From Cloacimonetes bacterium SCGC AAA252-N17 (GTDB lineage: Bacteria; Cloacimonadota; Cloacimonadia; JGIOTU-2), in the NCBI GenBank assembly GCA_000404785.1, contig ASNI01000001.1, positions 1 through 64,000 on the forward strand: DNA of 64,000 nt. The letters are read 5' to 3'. This document shows positions 1 to 8,080 of this stretch, piece by piece. Below the pieces are notes generated by a model, which saw only the letters and a list, made by a program, of their open reading frames with translations, was not told where the DNA came from and made no database searches. The first letter of the stretch is position 1. Every line of letters starts with the position of its first letter. Position numbers and translations under genes: made by a program.

Positions 1-51
1 TATTAAAAATATTTTTTATGGATGTTAGTATAAATATAAATAAAGGATACA

Positions 52-174
52 ATGAGCGAAAATATTTATTTATTTATCACAATGAAAATGGACATGATCT
101 TAATGCAAAAAAATAATTTTATGCAAAAACTTGACAGTCTAAAAAAACTTTTGTCTAATTTGTTCGCTTATTAA
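52..174 (+). CDS. Possible small ORF, 40 aa, first tandem copy
   Basis: ATG at 52 follows AAGGA at 43-47. The frame encodes a 40-residue peptide beginning MSENIYLFITMK and ending SNLFAY, stopping at TAA where the next repeat unit begins. The C-terminus therefore looks cut by the duplication junction relative to the second copy. No family is recognised. The region is very AT-rich, and a competing 32-codon frame starts at 18. Both unit differences change residues in this frame (M to T and M to I), so coding status is uncertain. Confidence 0.3.
   Translation: MSENIYLFITMKMDMILMQKNNFMQKLDSLKKLLSNLFAY
131..159 (+). promoter_or_regulatory. Sigma-70-like promoter, copy 1
   Basis: TTGACA (131-136), a 17-bp spacer and TCTAAT (154-159) give a close match to a housekeeping promoter. 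It lies inside the putative small ORF, so only one of the two readings may be functional. Confidence 0.45.
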
Positions 175-219
175 AAATATTTTTTATGGATGTTAGTATA
201 AATATAAATAAAGGATACA

Positions 220-372
220 ATGAGCGAAAATATTTATTTATTTATCACAATGAAAATGGACATGATCTTAACGCAAAAAAATAATTTTATACAAAAACTT
301 GACAGTCTAAAAAAACTTTTGTCTAATTTGTTCGCTGGTATTTTTCTCGTTATTTATGTAGAAAATTTATGA
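220..372 (+). CDS. Possible small ORF, 50 aa, second tandem copy
   Basis: ATG at 220 follows the same AAAGGA site. The 50-residue frame matches the first copy for 39 residues (two substitutions), then continues GIFLVIYVENL to TGA at 370-372. The hydrophobic end could be a short membrane segment. The layout suggests this is the complete ancestral form and the upstream copy is truncated. No family is recognised, and chance openness in AT-rich DNA is a real alternative. Confidence 0.33.
   Translation: MSENIYLFITMKMDMILTQKNNFIQKLDSLKKLLSNLFAGIFLVIYVENL
299..327 (+). promoter_or_regulatory. Sigma-70-like promoter, copy 2
   Basis: This is the second copy of TTGACA-17 bp-TCTAAT, with hexamers at 299-304 and 322-327. 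If used for the large gene starting at 625 it would leave a leader of about 290 nt. Confidence 0.45.
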
Positions 373-409
373 TATTAATCTTATATTCTATAATAAAAAA
401 AAGGACGAA

Positions 410-502
410 ATGATAGAAAAAAAGTATTTATTTGTTTTCAAAAAAAGAAACACTTATTTGACATTCAGAAAGTTGTTATTAGTATTAGAAATAAAAAAAT
501 GA
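410..502 (+). CDS. Possible small ORF, 30 aa, diverged third unit
   Basis: ATG at 410 follows AAGGAC (401-406). The 30-residue product begins MIEKKYLFVFKK, resembling MSENIYLFITMK of the two upstream copies, and is likewise followed by a TTGACA (458-463). I read it as a possible degenerate third copy of the duplicated unit. Evidence is by eye only and the DNA is AT-rich. Confidence 0.22.
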   Translation: MIEKKYLFVFKKRNTYLTFRKLLLVLEIKK

Positions 503-624
503 AAAACAAAAATACTATAAAATCGAAAAATTCTAAGATAGGTTTTAACACCCAAATAATGCTAACGTCTTTGGTAGGGAATTTACTAAATTATATTAAT
601 CAATTATGAAAGGAGTAAACAAAT

Positions 625-3600
625 ATGAAAAAGATATTTGTTACAATCTTAATTCTAACCTTTGTTTTTTCATTGGTATCAAATTCCTATGCTGATGAGA
701 AAGCAGTAGGTGATGCTATATGGGATAAAATAACAACTCATATTGACGATGCTACTGGAAATATTGATGCTATTGAAATTCACATTAAAGCCGATGTAGG
801 TACTGGAACAGCTTATATTCTAGATTATCCAGGATTCTGGACCGTTCTAAATGGTATAGGTCTTTGTGATAATCCTGGTCAGGAGGGTGGTGTAGGCATA
901 AGAGTATTCAAAAATTACCCTGACACCACTACTGTAACAAATCAGATCCAGGGTTATGCAACAACTGGTTGTGAATATGGAGATAATATATTCAGAATAT
1001 ACTTCGCAGATTCTTTAGATAATCCAATAACTTTTGACCCCTGTACGAATCCTTTATTAGGTATGGGTTATGTTAATAGAGGTACATTAGATATTCCAGT
1101 TGAAGATTATTTAGGATTTCCAGGTCTTCTTTTGAACTGGTGGCCAAAAGCTGTTATCCCACCCAAACCGGCATTTACTGCGATGACTGTTCAAGATTCA
1201 CTGGATGGATGCGCGAGTTTCCCATACTGGAATGTTCTTGAAAATGACTCAACTTACCATGTCACTGATTCCTGCGATTACAATTACCAGTGGGGTAAAT
1301 TCGCATTAAAAGTAAATGGTGATCCGGGTTCAAGTTATTATGTAGATCTAAAAGATGGTTACGATACTGATGTAAACTTTAAATTGAAAGATCTACAATA
1401 CTTCCCGTTTTATCTTGATATTACATCTTTACCCGACCCGGTTGGTTTCTATGATTGGTGGTACGTAAAAGGAGTTAACGCCTCAGCTGGTTCAGGTACA
1501 TGGCAAGAATGGATGTGGAAAATTGTAGGTCTTGGAACCGAACCAATGTTCTACGTTTATTATGATGAGAATGGTGCTAACCCGCCTATCTATAAAATCA
1601 TTGATGGCTTGCAGAAAGATTATGGAATGACTGATCAATATTTTCGAGTAAATGGTGATTATCCACAAGGTGATTATATATTCTATGGCCAAATTGAAGG
1701 ATGTAATGATGAACTTTCTGAAACAGTATATGGTAAAATTGATATAGAATCTTGCCCTCCTCCCCACGTCATAGATATCACTGCCGAAACTTATCCTACA
1801 GGTTATAGCTCAACATTAGTGGATGATTGCACAGATTCCTTAATTGTCTGCATCGAATTTGATGATATCATGAATACAAGTACTCCTCCCACTGTAACCT
1901 ATGATCCCCCCAGTGTATTTCCAATTCTTGGAACACCCTATTATGCCGGTTGGACTACAAATAGCATCTATTGTCTTAAATATTATACTTATTCACTTAT
2001 AGATATAGACGTCGATGATATTAAAGTAACTGTTTCTGGTGCAGAGAATCAGTATTGTTGTCCCCAGTATCCCGATCCAGATTTTGAATTAGATGTGTTT
2101 GATATTTACACACTGAATCCTGAAGGTACTATTACATTAACTCCTGACTTAATTGATACTTGTGTGGATACATTCAAAGTTAAAATATGTTATAATGATT
2201 TAATGTGTCAAACAGTAGACCCTGTTATAACCTTTATTCCGTCTGTAAAATTCCCCACTCCAGGTACTTTATTGAATGTGGTTGGTACACCAACATGGAT
2301 ATCTAATGATTGTTATGAATGGGTTTATGAAGTTCTAGATTACGCAATGCTGGGTACAGTTCAGGTTGTAATAGACAGTGCACAGAATTGGACTTGTTGT
2401 AATGTGCAGGAACCGGATACAGCTTATTTCTATGTAGATACAGAGATACCCGAAGCTACACTTGCAGTCTTTCCAAATCCAGTTACTGACTGCTATATAG
2501 ATAGTATATTTACAGTTACGGCTACCTATAATGATTCTATGTGTCCATCAATAGATCCTACTATTGCCTTTACCCCAGATGTAACTGATCCTACTAGTGC
2601 GATTTATACTCTCGAACTACTCCCGACACCTTCTTGGACACCTCCTAATGTATTTATTTGGGAGTACAAAATTCATGATTCAGATACCACAATTTATGAT
2701 GTGCAAATAGTTGTAGATGGCGCACAAGATTGGACTTGCTGTAATGTACAGGAACCCGATACAACTCTCTTTGACATTATTATGGATAATCCCAAAGTTA
2801 TTTCTATTGATGTAAGTCCTCCATTACTTACCCTATGTGAAGATTCTCTACTGATATGTGTTACTTATGATAGACTAATGAATACTTCTAGTGCATTTGA
2901 ACCAAACATTAAATTTAATCCAGATGTATCTTCATATTTTACTATATCTTATAGTGGTACATGGTCTCCAGATAGTTTGGTGTATTGTAAACTGTATGGA
3001 TGGACATCATGGCCAGAAATAGACTACGATTGTATAAACATAGAGGTTACTGATGCAAGAGGAGCTGTTGATACATGTAGTATACAAGAACCAGACACTT
3101 GTTTCTGTTGTCTCGAAATCGATTGGGATAAACCAGAAGTTGTCACTATAACACCTTCAGATCTATGTGTCGGAAGTTGTGACACGGTCTTCTCTGTAAC
3201 AGTCGTATATGATGAACCAATGTGTGGCACGCCATTACCAACAATTGCATTTAATGCAACTGTACCATTTACCTTCGATTCTGCAACGTGGCTAGACAGT
3301 TTAACCGCTGAAGTTAATTATACTGTAACTGATTTAGATGCATATGCTTGTGATGTGGATATTATTGTTACTGATGCTCTCGATGCTACCTGCTGTTACT
3401 TGAATGTTCAGTATCCTGATACACTCTTCGATGCTTTCAATGTTGACCAAATTGAACCTAGTTCACTTCTCTACGATGCTAATTATAATGATGCAACATG
3501 CACAATATCTTTTAATTGGCTTGCTGAAGATATTGGTTGTCCAGATTCATGTATTTCAAAAGTAGAATTCTATGTGTGGAAAGATGGTGGCTCACCAGGA

Positions 3601-6402
3601 CTTGTTTATACAGATTCAACCGGTGATACATATGGTTCATTGTCTTATGATTTAACCACATTACCAGTACCGGATACATTATGTCTGGAAGGAATGTGGT
3701 ATGGATTCACCAAGGCATATGATTGTTGCTGTAATGTAGAACCTACCAAAATACTACCTGATGATTCTGTAAATGTATCTATTGCTGCTACACAATTTGT
3801 TGTAACCGCAAAAGAGCATCAAACTGGTTCAGATACCCTATACCAGGGCAGATACTTTGATGTGATTGTTATGGCTGTAAATGATTGTGGATTAAGAGAT
3901 TGTGATTTCGGTTGTTGTCTAAGTAGTGGTTCTAATTATCCTGCTGATGTGGTATTGTTTGATGATGGACAGCTAATAATGGACGGATATGGAGTTTATC
4001 CGAATAACCTTGCTTATCAAACAATGAATGATCTTCAAATAAATGTTCACTGTTCAATTATTTGTTGTTTCTACGGTATATCAGACCCAATAACAGTAAT
4101 ACTTCCACCAATTGAACCTCCTACTAATACTTTAGCCTACGATTTGCCAGACGACCAGGGTGGATGGGTTACAATAGATTATACCTTATCACTTAATGAT
4201 CCATTCAATTCCATACACAATCCAACCACAAATCCTGCATACTTGCCCTTTATAGATTACTATGTAATTGCCCGTAATTCGCAACCTGATACTTCAGGAA
4301 CATGGGATGCAATTGCATTTGTTGATCTTTATAACCCACTAGACAGTAATAATGCCCATGTAGATATTGAAGTGCCTGCCGGTGATACATTGTATCCATA
4401 TGTAATGGCTGCTGTGTATAGTGATACAAAATTATTTGGTGGCAAGGAGAATGACTTAGCATCTAAGAAGACACTGAGAGGTAAATCCGATAAGATTGAT
4501 TCACCAGAAGTCATTTACTTAGCTGATAATCCGGATCTTATAAAAGGTGCTCAGCAATCTGACTGGTCTAGTTGTGGTAGCGCTGCAGGTAAAGATAATA
4601 TACCCGCTTATGCAAACTTCACACTATTCCTTGAAGGTCCATATCAAGCTGGCGGCACAATGTTCAACGGAATGACATTACCAACAAAATCACCTTATGA
4701 TGATGATGACATCGGAATACTTCCAACAGTTGCTGGTCATGAATTGATTGACTGGATATACGTAGAACTTCGTAACACAGAAACCGGTGCAACAGTCCAA
4801 GAAGCCAATGCCTTTGTGATTGATAATGGTAAGATCGTTGATACGAATGGTAATTACAGCTTGCCTTTCCACTACACAACCGGCAAACAATACTATATCG
4901 TCATTCGTCACAGAAATCACCTCGATGTTATGAGTGCTGAAGAGAAATTCTTCGGTGATTCCCAGAGTGAAGCGACCAATATCAACTTGTCAACTGTTGG
5001 TAGTGTATACAATAATGGTTTCAAATTAGTTGAAACAGGCGTATATGCATTGTATACAGGTGATGCCAGTGGTAATAACGAAGTACAGAACGATGATAAG
5101 AATGATTACTGGAAATTACAGGTCGGACAAGCTGGATACCTTTCTGCTGACTTCAACCTGAATGGACAGGTTCAGAACAACGATAAGAATGACTACTGGA
5201 GATACAATGTCGGAAAGGGTTCTCAGGTTCCTACACAGGCAAAGAACGCAAACAACAATAACGGAGTTGTAAAGGGTTCTAATGATAGCCTCAATAAGGA
5301 TCATATTGGAATTTTCTTCACATTTGACAATGGATTTCTTGATCCAAATCATTTGTACTACGAATTTGATGTGATGGTTGCTGCGCAATTTGATGGAACT
5401 AAGCTTGGAGACACTCAAACCTACATCGATTATAGTACTCTGGGTTTTGGCGAAAGGATTGTTGATAATTCAAAAATAACTGTTGAAAAAGGAATTTTGG
5501 TCCAAGGAGATTTTGGCACTAGCGGAGTAGCGTTGTATACATTAACTATAGAAGATAATACACCATCAAAAGTTAGTATTGTATATAGTTACAACTTTGA
5601 TGCTCTTCCGGATTTTGGAAACAGTGTTTTCACAACTCCTACTCAGTTAATGCGTATTAGAATTTATATTGCTGATGAATATGCAACCGCTGGTTTAAGC
5701 TTTGATCAAGGACTAATGACTGGACAGCAATACGTATCTGATAATGACCCTGATAACAAGTATGATCCTATTACTGCTGTTGACACTGATAATTCTACTC
5801 TCCCGGTTGAACTCTCATCCTTCAATGCTATCTTCAGCTCAGCCAATGAAAACATCGAAATGAACTGGAAAACTGAATCCGAAACTGACGTGATCGGTTT
5901 CAACGTCTATCGTTCTGAGATCAAAGACCTTACACGCGCAGGAAGACACATCAACTACTCACTGCTCCCTCCTGGAACCGCACCTTTTCCTAGAAGCTAT
6001 GTCTATCAAGATGTGGTAGCCGATGTCTATACAACTCATTACTATTGGCTTGAGGTCGTGGACTTGGGTGGAACCTCTTCGTTACATGGTCCTATTCCTT
6101 ACATACCTGGTGACCTCGATGGGGACAGCATACCTGATCTAATTGCAGATACAGAACTTATTGGTAGCTGGCCGAATCCTGCAGTGAATAGCACAAAGAT
6201 CCAGTACCAACTGAAAGGTTCAGTGATTGATCAGAATGCTACTATCACCGTGTATAACATCCGAGGCGAATTGGTAAAAACTGTTAATGGAACAAATGGT
6301 GTTGCTACTCTTGATACTTCAGATCTTGGACAGGGCATCTACTTCTATAGATTACAGACTGACGACTTCAGTGAAATCAAAAAGCTGATTGTTGTTAAAT
6401 AA
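625..6402 (+). CDS. Giant secreted repeat protein with dockerin-like and T9SS-type C-terminal domains
   Basis: The 1925-residue protein starts with a signal peptide (about 1-23, ending NSYADE); ATG 625 follows AGGAG. Residues ~382-937 hold five cysteine-rich repeats of ~110 residues, each with a YxxxM/MC motif, a TIAF/VITF strand and a closing CCNVQEPDT-like motif. Residues ~1479-1530 carry two calcium-loop-like repeats (DASGNNEVQNDD and DFNLNGQVQNND), as in type I dockerins. Next comes a ~165-residue beta module shared with the downstream gene, then a FN3-like segment (LPVELSSFNA, FNVYRS). The end (PNPAVNSTKIQY ... IKKLIVVK) matches the type A sorting domain used by type IX secretion. I infer a cell-surface or extracellular structural or binding protein; no enzyme motif was seen and the ligand is unknown. 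Confidence 0.9.
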   Translation: MKKIFVTILILTFVFSLVSNSYADEKAVGDAIWDKITTHIDDATGNIDAIEIHIKADVGTGTAYILDYPGFWTVLNGIGLCDNPGQEGGVGIRVFKNYPDTTTVTNQIQGYATTGCEYGDNIFRIYFADSLDNPITFDPCTNPLLGMGYVNRGTLDIPVEDYLGFPGLLLNWWPKAVIPPKPAFTAMTVQDSLDGCASFPYWNVLENDSTYHVTDSCDYNYQWGKFALKVNGDPGSSYYVDLKDGYDTDVNFKLKDLQYFPFYLDITSLPDPVGFYDWWYVKGVNASAGSGTWQEWMWKIVGLGTEPMFYVYYDENGANPPIYKIIDGLQKDYGMTDQYFRVNGDYPQGDYIFYGQIEGCNDELSETVYGKIDIESCPPPHVIDITAETYPTGYSSTLVDDCTDSLIVCIEFDDIMNTSTPPTVTYDPPSVFPILGTPYYAGWTTNSIYCLKYYTYSLIDIDVDDIKVTVSGAENQYCCPQYPDPDFELDVFDIYTLNPEGTITLTPDLIDTCVDTFKVKICYNDLMCQTVDPVITFIPSVKFPTPGTLLNVVGTPTWISNDCYEWVYEVLDYAMLGTVQVVIDSAQNWTCCNVQEPDTAYFYVDTEIPEATLAVFPNPVTDCYIDSIFTVTATYNDSMCPSIDPTIAFTPDVTDPTSAIYTLELLPTPSWTPPNVFIWEYKIHDSDTTIYDVQIVVDGAQDWTCCNVQEPDTTLFDIIMDNPKVISIDVSPPLLTLCEDSLLICVTYDRLMNTSSAFEPNIKFNPDVSSYFTISYSGTWSPDSLVYCKLYGWTSWPEIDYDCINIEVTDARGAVDTCSIQEPDTCFCCLEIDWDKPEVVTITPSDLCVGSCDTVFSVTVVYDEPMCGTPLPTIAFNATVPFTFDSATWLDSLTAEVNYTVTDLDAYACDVDIIVTDALDATCCYLNVQYPDTLFDAFNVDQIEPSSLLYDANYNDATCTISFNWLAEDIGCPDSCISKVEFYVWKDGGSPGLVYTDSTGDTYGSLSYDLTTLPVPDTLCLEGMWYGFTKAYDCCCNVEPTKILPDDSVNVSIAATQFVVTAKEHQTGSDTLYQGRYFDVIVMAVNDCGLRDCDFGCCLSSGSNYPADVVLFDDGQLIMDGYGVYPNNLAYQTMNDLQINVHCSIICCFYGISDPITVILPPIEPPTNTLAYDLPDDQGGWVTIDYTLSLNDPFNSIHNPTTNPAYLPFIDYYVIARNSQPDTSGTWDAIAFVDLYNPLDSNNAHVDIEVPAGDTLYPYVMAAVYSDTKLFGGKENDLASKKTLRGKSDKIDSPEVIYLADNPDLIKGAQQSDWSSCGSAAGKDNIPAYANFTLFLEGPYQAGGTMFNGMTLPTKSPYDDDDIGILPTVAGHELIDWIYVELRNTETGATVQEANAFVIDNGKIVDTNGNYSLPFHYTTGKQYYIVIRHRNHLDVMSAEEKFFGDSQSEATNINLSTVGSVYNNGFKLVETGVYALYTGDASGNNEVQNDDKNDYWKLQVGQAGYLSADFNLNGQVQNNDKNDYWRYNVGKGSQVPTQAKNANNNNGVVKGSNDSLNKDHIGIFFTFDNGFLDPNHLYYEFDVMVAAQFDGTKLGDTQTYIDYSTLGFGERIVDNSKITVEKGILVQGDFGTSGVALYTLTIEDNTPSKVSIVYSYNFDALPDFGNSVFTTPTQLMRIRIYIADEYATAGLSFDQGLMTGQQYVSDNDPDNKYDPITAVDTDNSTLPVELSSFNAIFSSANENIEMNWKTESETDVIGFNVYRSEIKDLTRAGRHINYSLLPPGTAPFPRSYVYQDVVADVYTTHYYWLEVVDLGGTSSLHGPIPYIPGDLDGDSIPDLIADTELIGSWPNPAVNSTKIQYQLKGSVIDQNATITVYNIRGELVKTVNGTNGVATLDTSDLGQGIYFYRLQTDDFSEIKKLIVVK

Positions 6403-6422
6403 AATGTTAACATAAACCAATG

Positions 6423-6456
6423 CCCAGGTTCACTTCGGTGAGCCTGGGTATTTTTT
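6423..6456 (+). terminator. Rho-independent terminator
   Basis: An 11-bp stem (CCCAGGTTCAC / GTGAGCCTGGG, one G-T pair) closes a TTCG loop and is followed by a T-rich run. It lies just after the giant gene and only 8 nt before the next ATG. Confidence 0.9.
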
Positions 6457-6463
6457 AATTAAT

Positions 6464-7348
6464 ATGAAAAAAATTATCCTTGCGTTTTTATTGTTCGTGA
6501 TTTGCGGAACAGCTTATGCTCAGATCAAAAATGTTGGTATTACATTTGAGTTTGAAAACGGAGAAGTAATAATAGAAAACTCCCAAGAATACTACGCCTT
6601 TGATATTATGGCATATGCAACAGAAGATGGTTCTTTCTTTGGCTCAGGAATGATATACTTGAATTACAACACTACTTCTTTTGGACAAAATGTAAGCTCT
6701 GAAGACAACATCATCGTTGAAAAAGGAGAATTGATCCAGGGTGAATTTGCAGGAACACCTCTTTATTATTTTGTAAATATTACTGATAATACATCTTCAT
6801 GCGTTGCAATAACTACTGGATATGTTTTTCCCACGCTTCCCGGTGAAGCAAATTTATTACCCTCTACGCCAATCCAGTATCTTCATATTAAATTAAAAAT
6901 CATTGATATCTCTGGCTATTCAGGGCTTTCATTTAATGAATTTCATATGCAGGGCCAACAATATCAATCTGATGACACGACGATTTATACTCCAGTTATA
7001 GCAACTGATACTGATAACACTGATCTTCCAGTGAATCAACCTGAATTCAAACCAACACTTTTCGGAATTTTACAGAGCATCCCAAATCCTTTTGGTGCAT
7101 TCTCTCCACATACATCTCTCACAATTATTTCTCCTCAAACTGGAAAGCTCTCATTGAATGTCTTTAATATTAAAGGGCAGCTTGTAAATACAATTTATAA
7201 TGATGACGTTCAGAAAAATCAGGATATTCAGCTTTCCTGGAATGGAAAAGATTCACGAGGTAACGATCTGTCCTCTGGTATTTATCTCTATCAGCTGCTT
7301 GTTAACAACGAACTATTCGAAACGAAAAAAGTTGTGATAATCAGATAA
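6464..7348 (+). CDS. Secreted beta-sandwich protein with FlgD/T9SS-like C-terminus
   Basis: The 294-residue protein has a signal peptide (1-20, ending GTAYAQ). Residues ~22-195 are clearly related to residues ~1555-1730 of the upstream giant protein: both share ITVEKG/IIVEKG, QGDF/QGEF, GLSF and MTGQQY/MQGQQY motifs and a TDTDN linker. The C-terminal ~95 residues (IPNPFG ... FNIKGQLV ... SSGIYLYQLL) are a FlgD-like sorting domain with the usual WNGKDSRGN turn. Location is inferred to be outer surface. A terminator separates it from its neighbour and no Shine-Dalgarno site is evident, so expression may depend on read-through or a weak start. Molecular function is unknown. Confidence 0.85.
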   Translation: MKKIILAFLLFVICGTAYAQIKNVGITFEFENGEVIIENSQEYYAFDIMAYATEDGSFFGSGMIYLNYNTTSFGQNVSSEDNIIVEKGELIQGEFAGTPLYYFVNITDNTSSCVAITTGYVFPTLPGEANLLPSTPIQYLHIKLKIIDISGYSGLSFNEFHMQGQQYQSDDTTIYTPVIATDTDNTDLPVNQPEFKPTLFGILQSIPNPFGAFSPHTSLTIISPQTGKLSLNVFNIKGQLVNTIYNDDVQKNQDIQLSWNGKDSRGNDLSSGIYLYQLLVNNELFETKKVVIIR

Positions 7349-7371
7349 TTTATTTTTTTTCTCAAAAAAGA

Positions 7372-7404
7372 AAGGCTCACAGATTTTGTGAGCCTTCTTT
7401 TTTT
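7372..7404 (+). terminator. Rho-independent terminator
   Basis: AAGGCTCACA pairs with TGTGAGCCTT around a short loop and is followed by CTTTTTTT. A near copy of the hairpin lies at 7871-7900. Confidence 0.88.
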
Positions 7405-8080
7405 GACTCAAGTTTTCTGTAGATATTATTTTTCTATCTTTTCCGGTGCTCTCTGTGGTGTGTTTTTTATGGTTTCTGTTTATCGAGCTATAGGCTATTA
7501 TTCTTTCCGTGCTAGCTCATCTGCACGAGCAAACAATTTTTTCTCGTTACCAAGCCCCTGGGCTTGTGTGAAAATGATTTTTTTAAGTTATAACGACCCC
7601 CATCCCCACATAGAAATAATAAAAAAAGAGATTTCACGTGATAAACTAACCCTTCCCCCTATCGAAGGGGAAGCGAACTGCCTGCGGCAAAAGGAGATAG
7701 ATTCTCCCCCTAAATGGGGGGAGTTAGAGGGGGTTGAGAAAATATCGAGCATTTCATCAGTTTTCACACAGTCTGCCCTACTTGGTAATGCCGAGGGTTG
7801 TTAGGGCGTTCCCAAACCAGTCTTCATTACATTACGCCTTGGTAAAGAGGGTAAACATTTTACATAAAGAAAGGCTCACAGGTTTTGTGAGCTCTTTTTT
7901 GGTTATTCTTTTTCTCCGCTTTCATACTGAACTCCATCCATCCACAAACGCGATGAAGTCCAGCCTGAAAAGATTTATATTCTATGAAATCAATTGATTT
8001 TTATTCTTCTTTCTTCTCTCCTCGCTTTTCTCTCTTCTCTGTGCTCTCTGTGGTGTTTTTATCAGATTTGCTTTTTATTT
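7405..8080. other. Non-coding region rich in small inverted repeats
   Basis: I see no credible gene here; open frames of 138 and 87 codons lack homology-like features. It holds a CTTCCCC/GGGGAAG hairpin (7652-7673), a CTCCCCC/GGGGGAG hairpin (7704-7723), a second GGCTCACA hairpin followed by T's (7871-7900), and a fragment (about 7449-7540) resembling the 3' end and downstream DNA of the adjacent ctpA gene. GCGTTCCCAAAC at 7805 recurs at 10666. Confidence 0.75.

Larger units (their letters stand above)
1..336. repeat. Tandem duplication, two 168-bp units
   Basis: Positions 1-168 and 169-336 are the same 168-bp unit. I find only two differences: T104 against C272, and G123 against A291. The first copy starts at the window edge, so more copies may lie to the left. 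Each unit holds an AAAGGA site followed by a short ORF, and a TTGACA-17 bp-TCTAAT sequence. The near identity of such AT-rich DNA points to a recent duplication. Confidence 0.97.

Noticed and set aside
18..116. 32-codon frame in the tandem unit starting at 18
   Set aside because: It has no ribosome-binding site, although the only difference inside it is silent; the SD-led frame at 52 was listed instead, both with low confidence.
1..336. CRISPR array
   Set aside because: There are only two 168-bp units, no spacers and no cas genes.
7388..7804. 138-codon plus-strand ORF after the second secreted gene
   Set aside because: It begins on the terminator, runs through GC-rich hairpins, has no recognisable domain and no Shine-Dalgarno.
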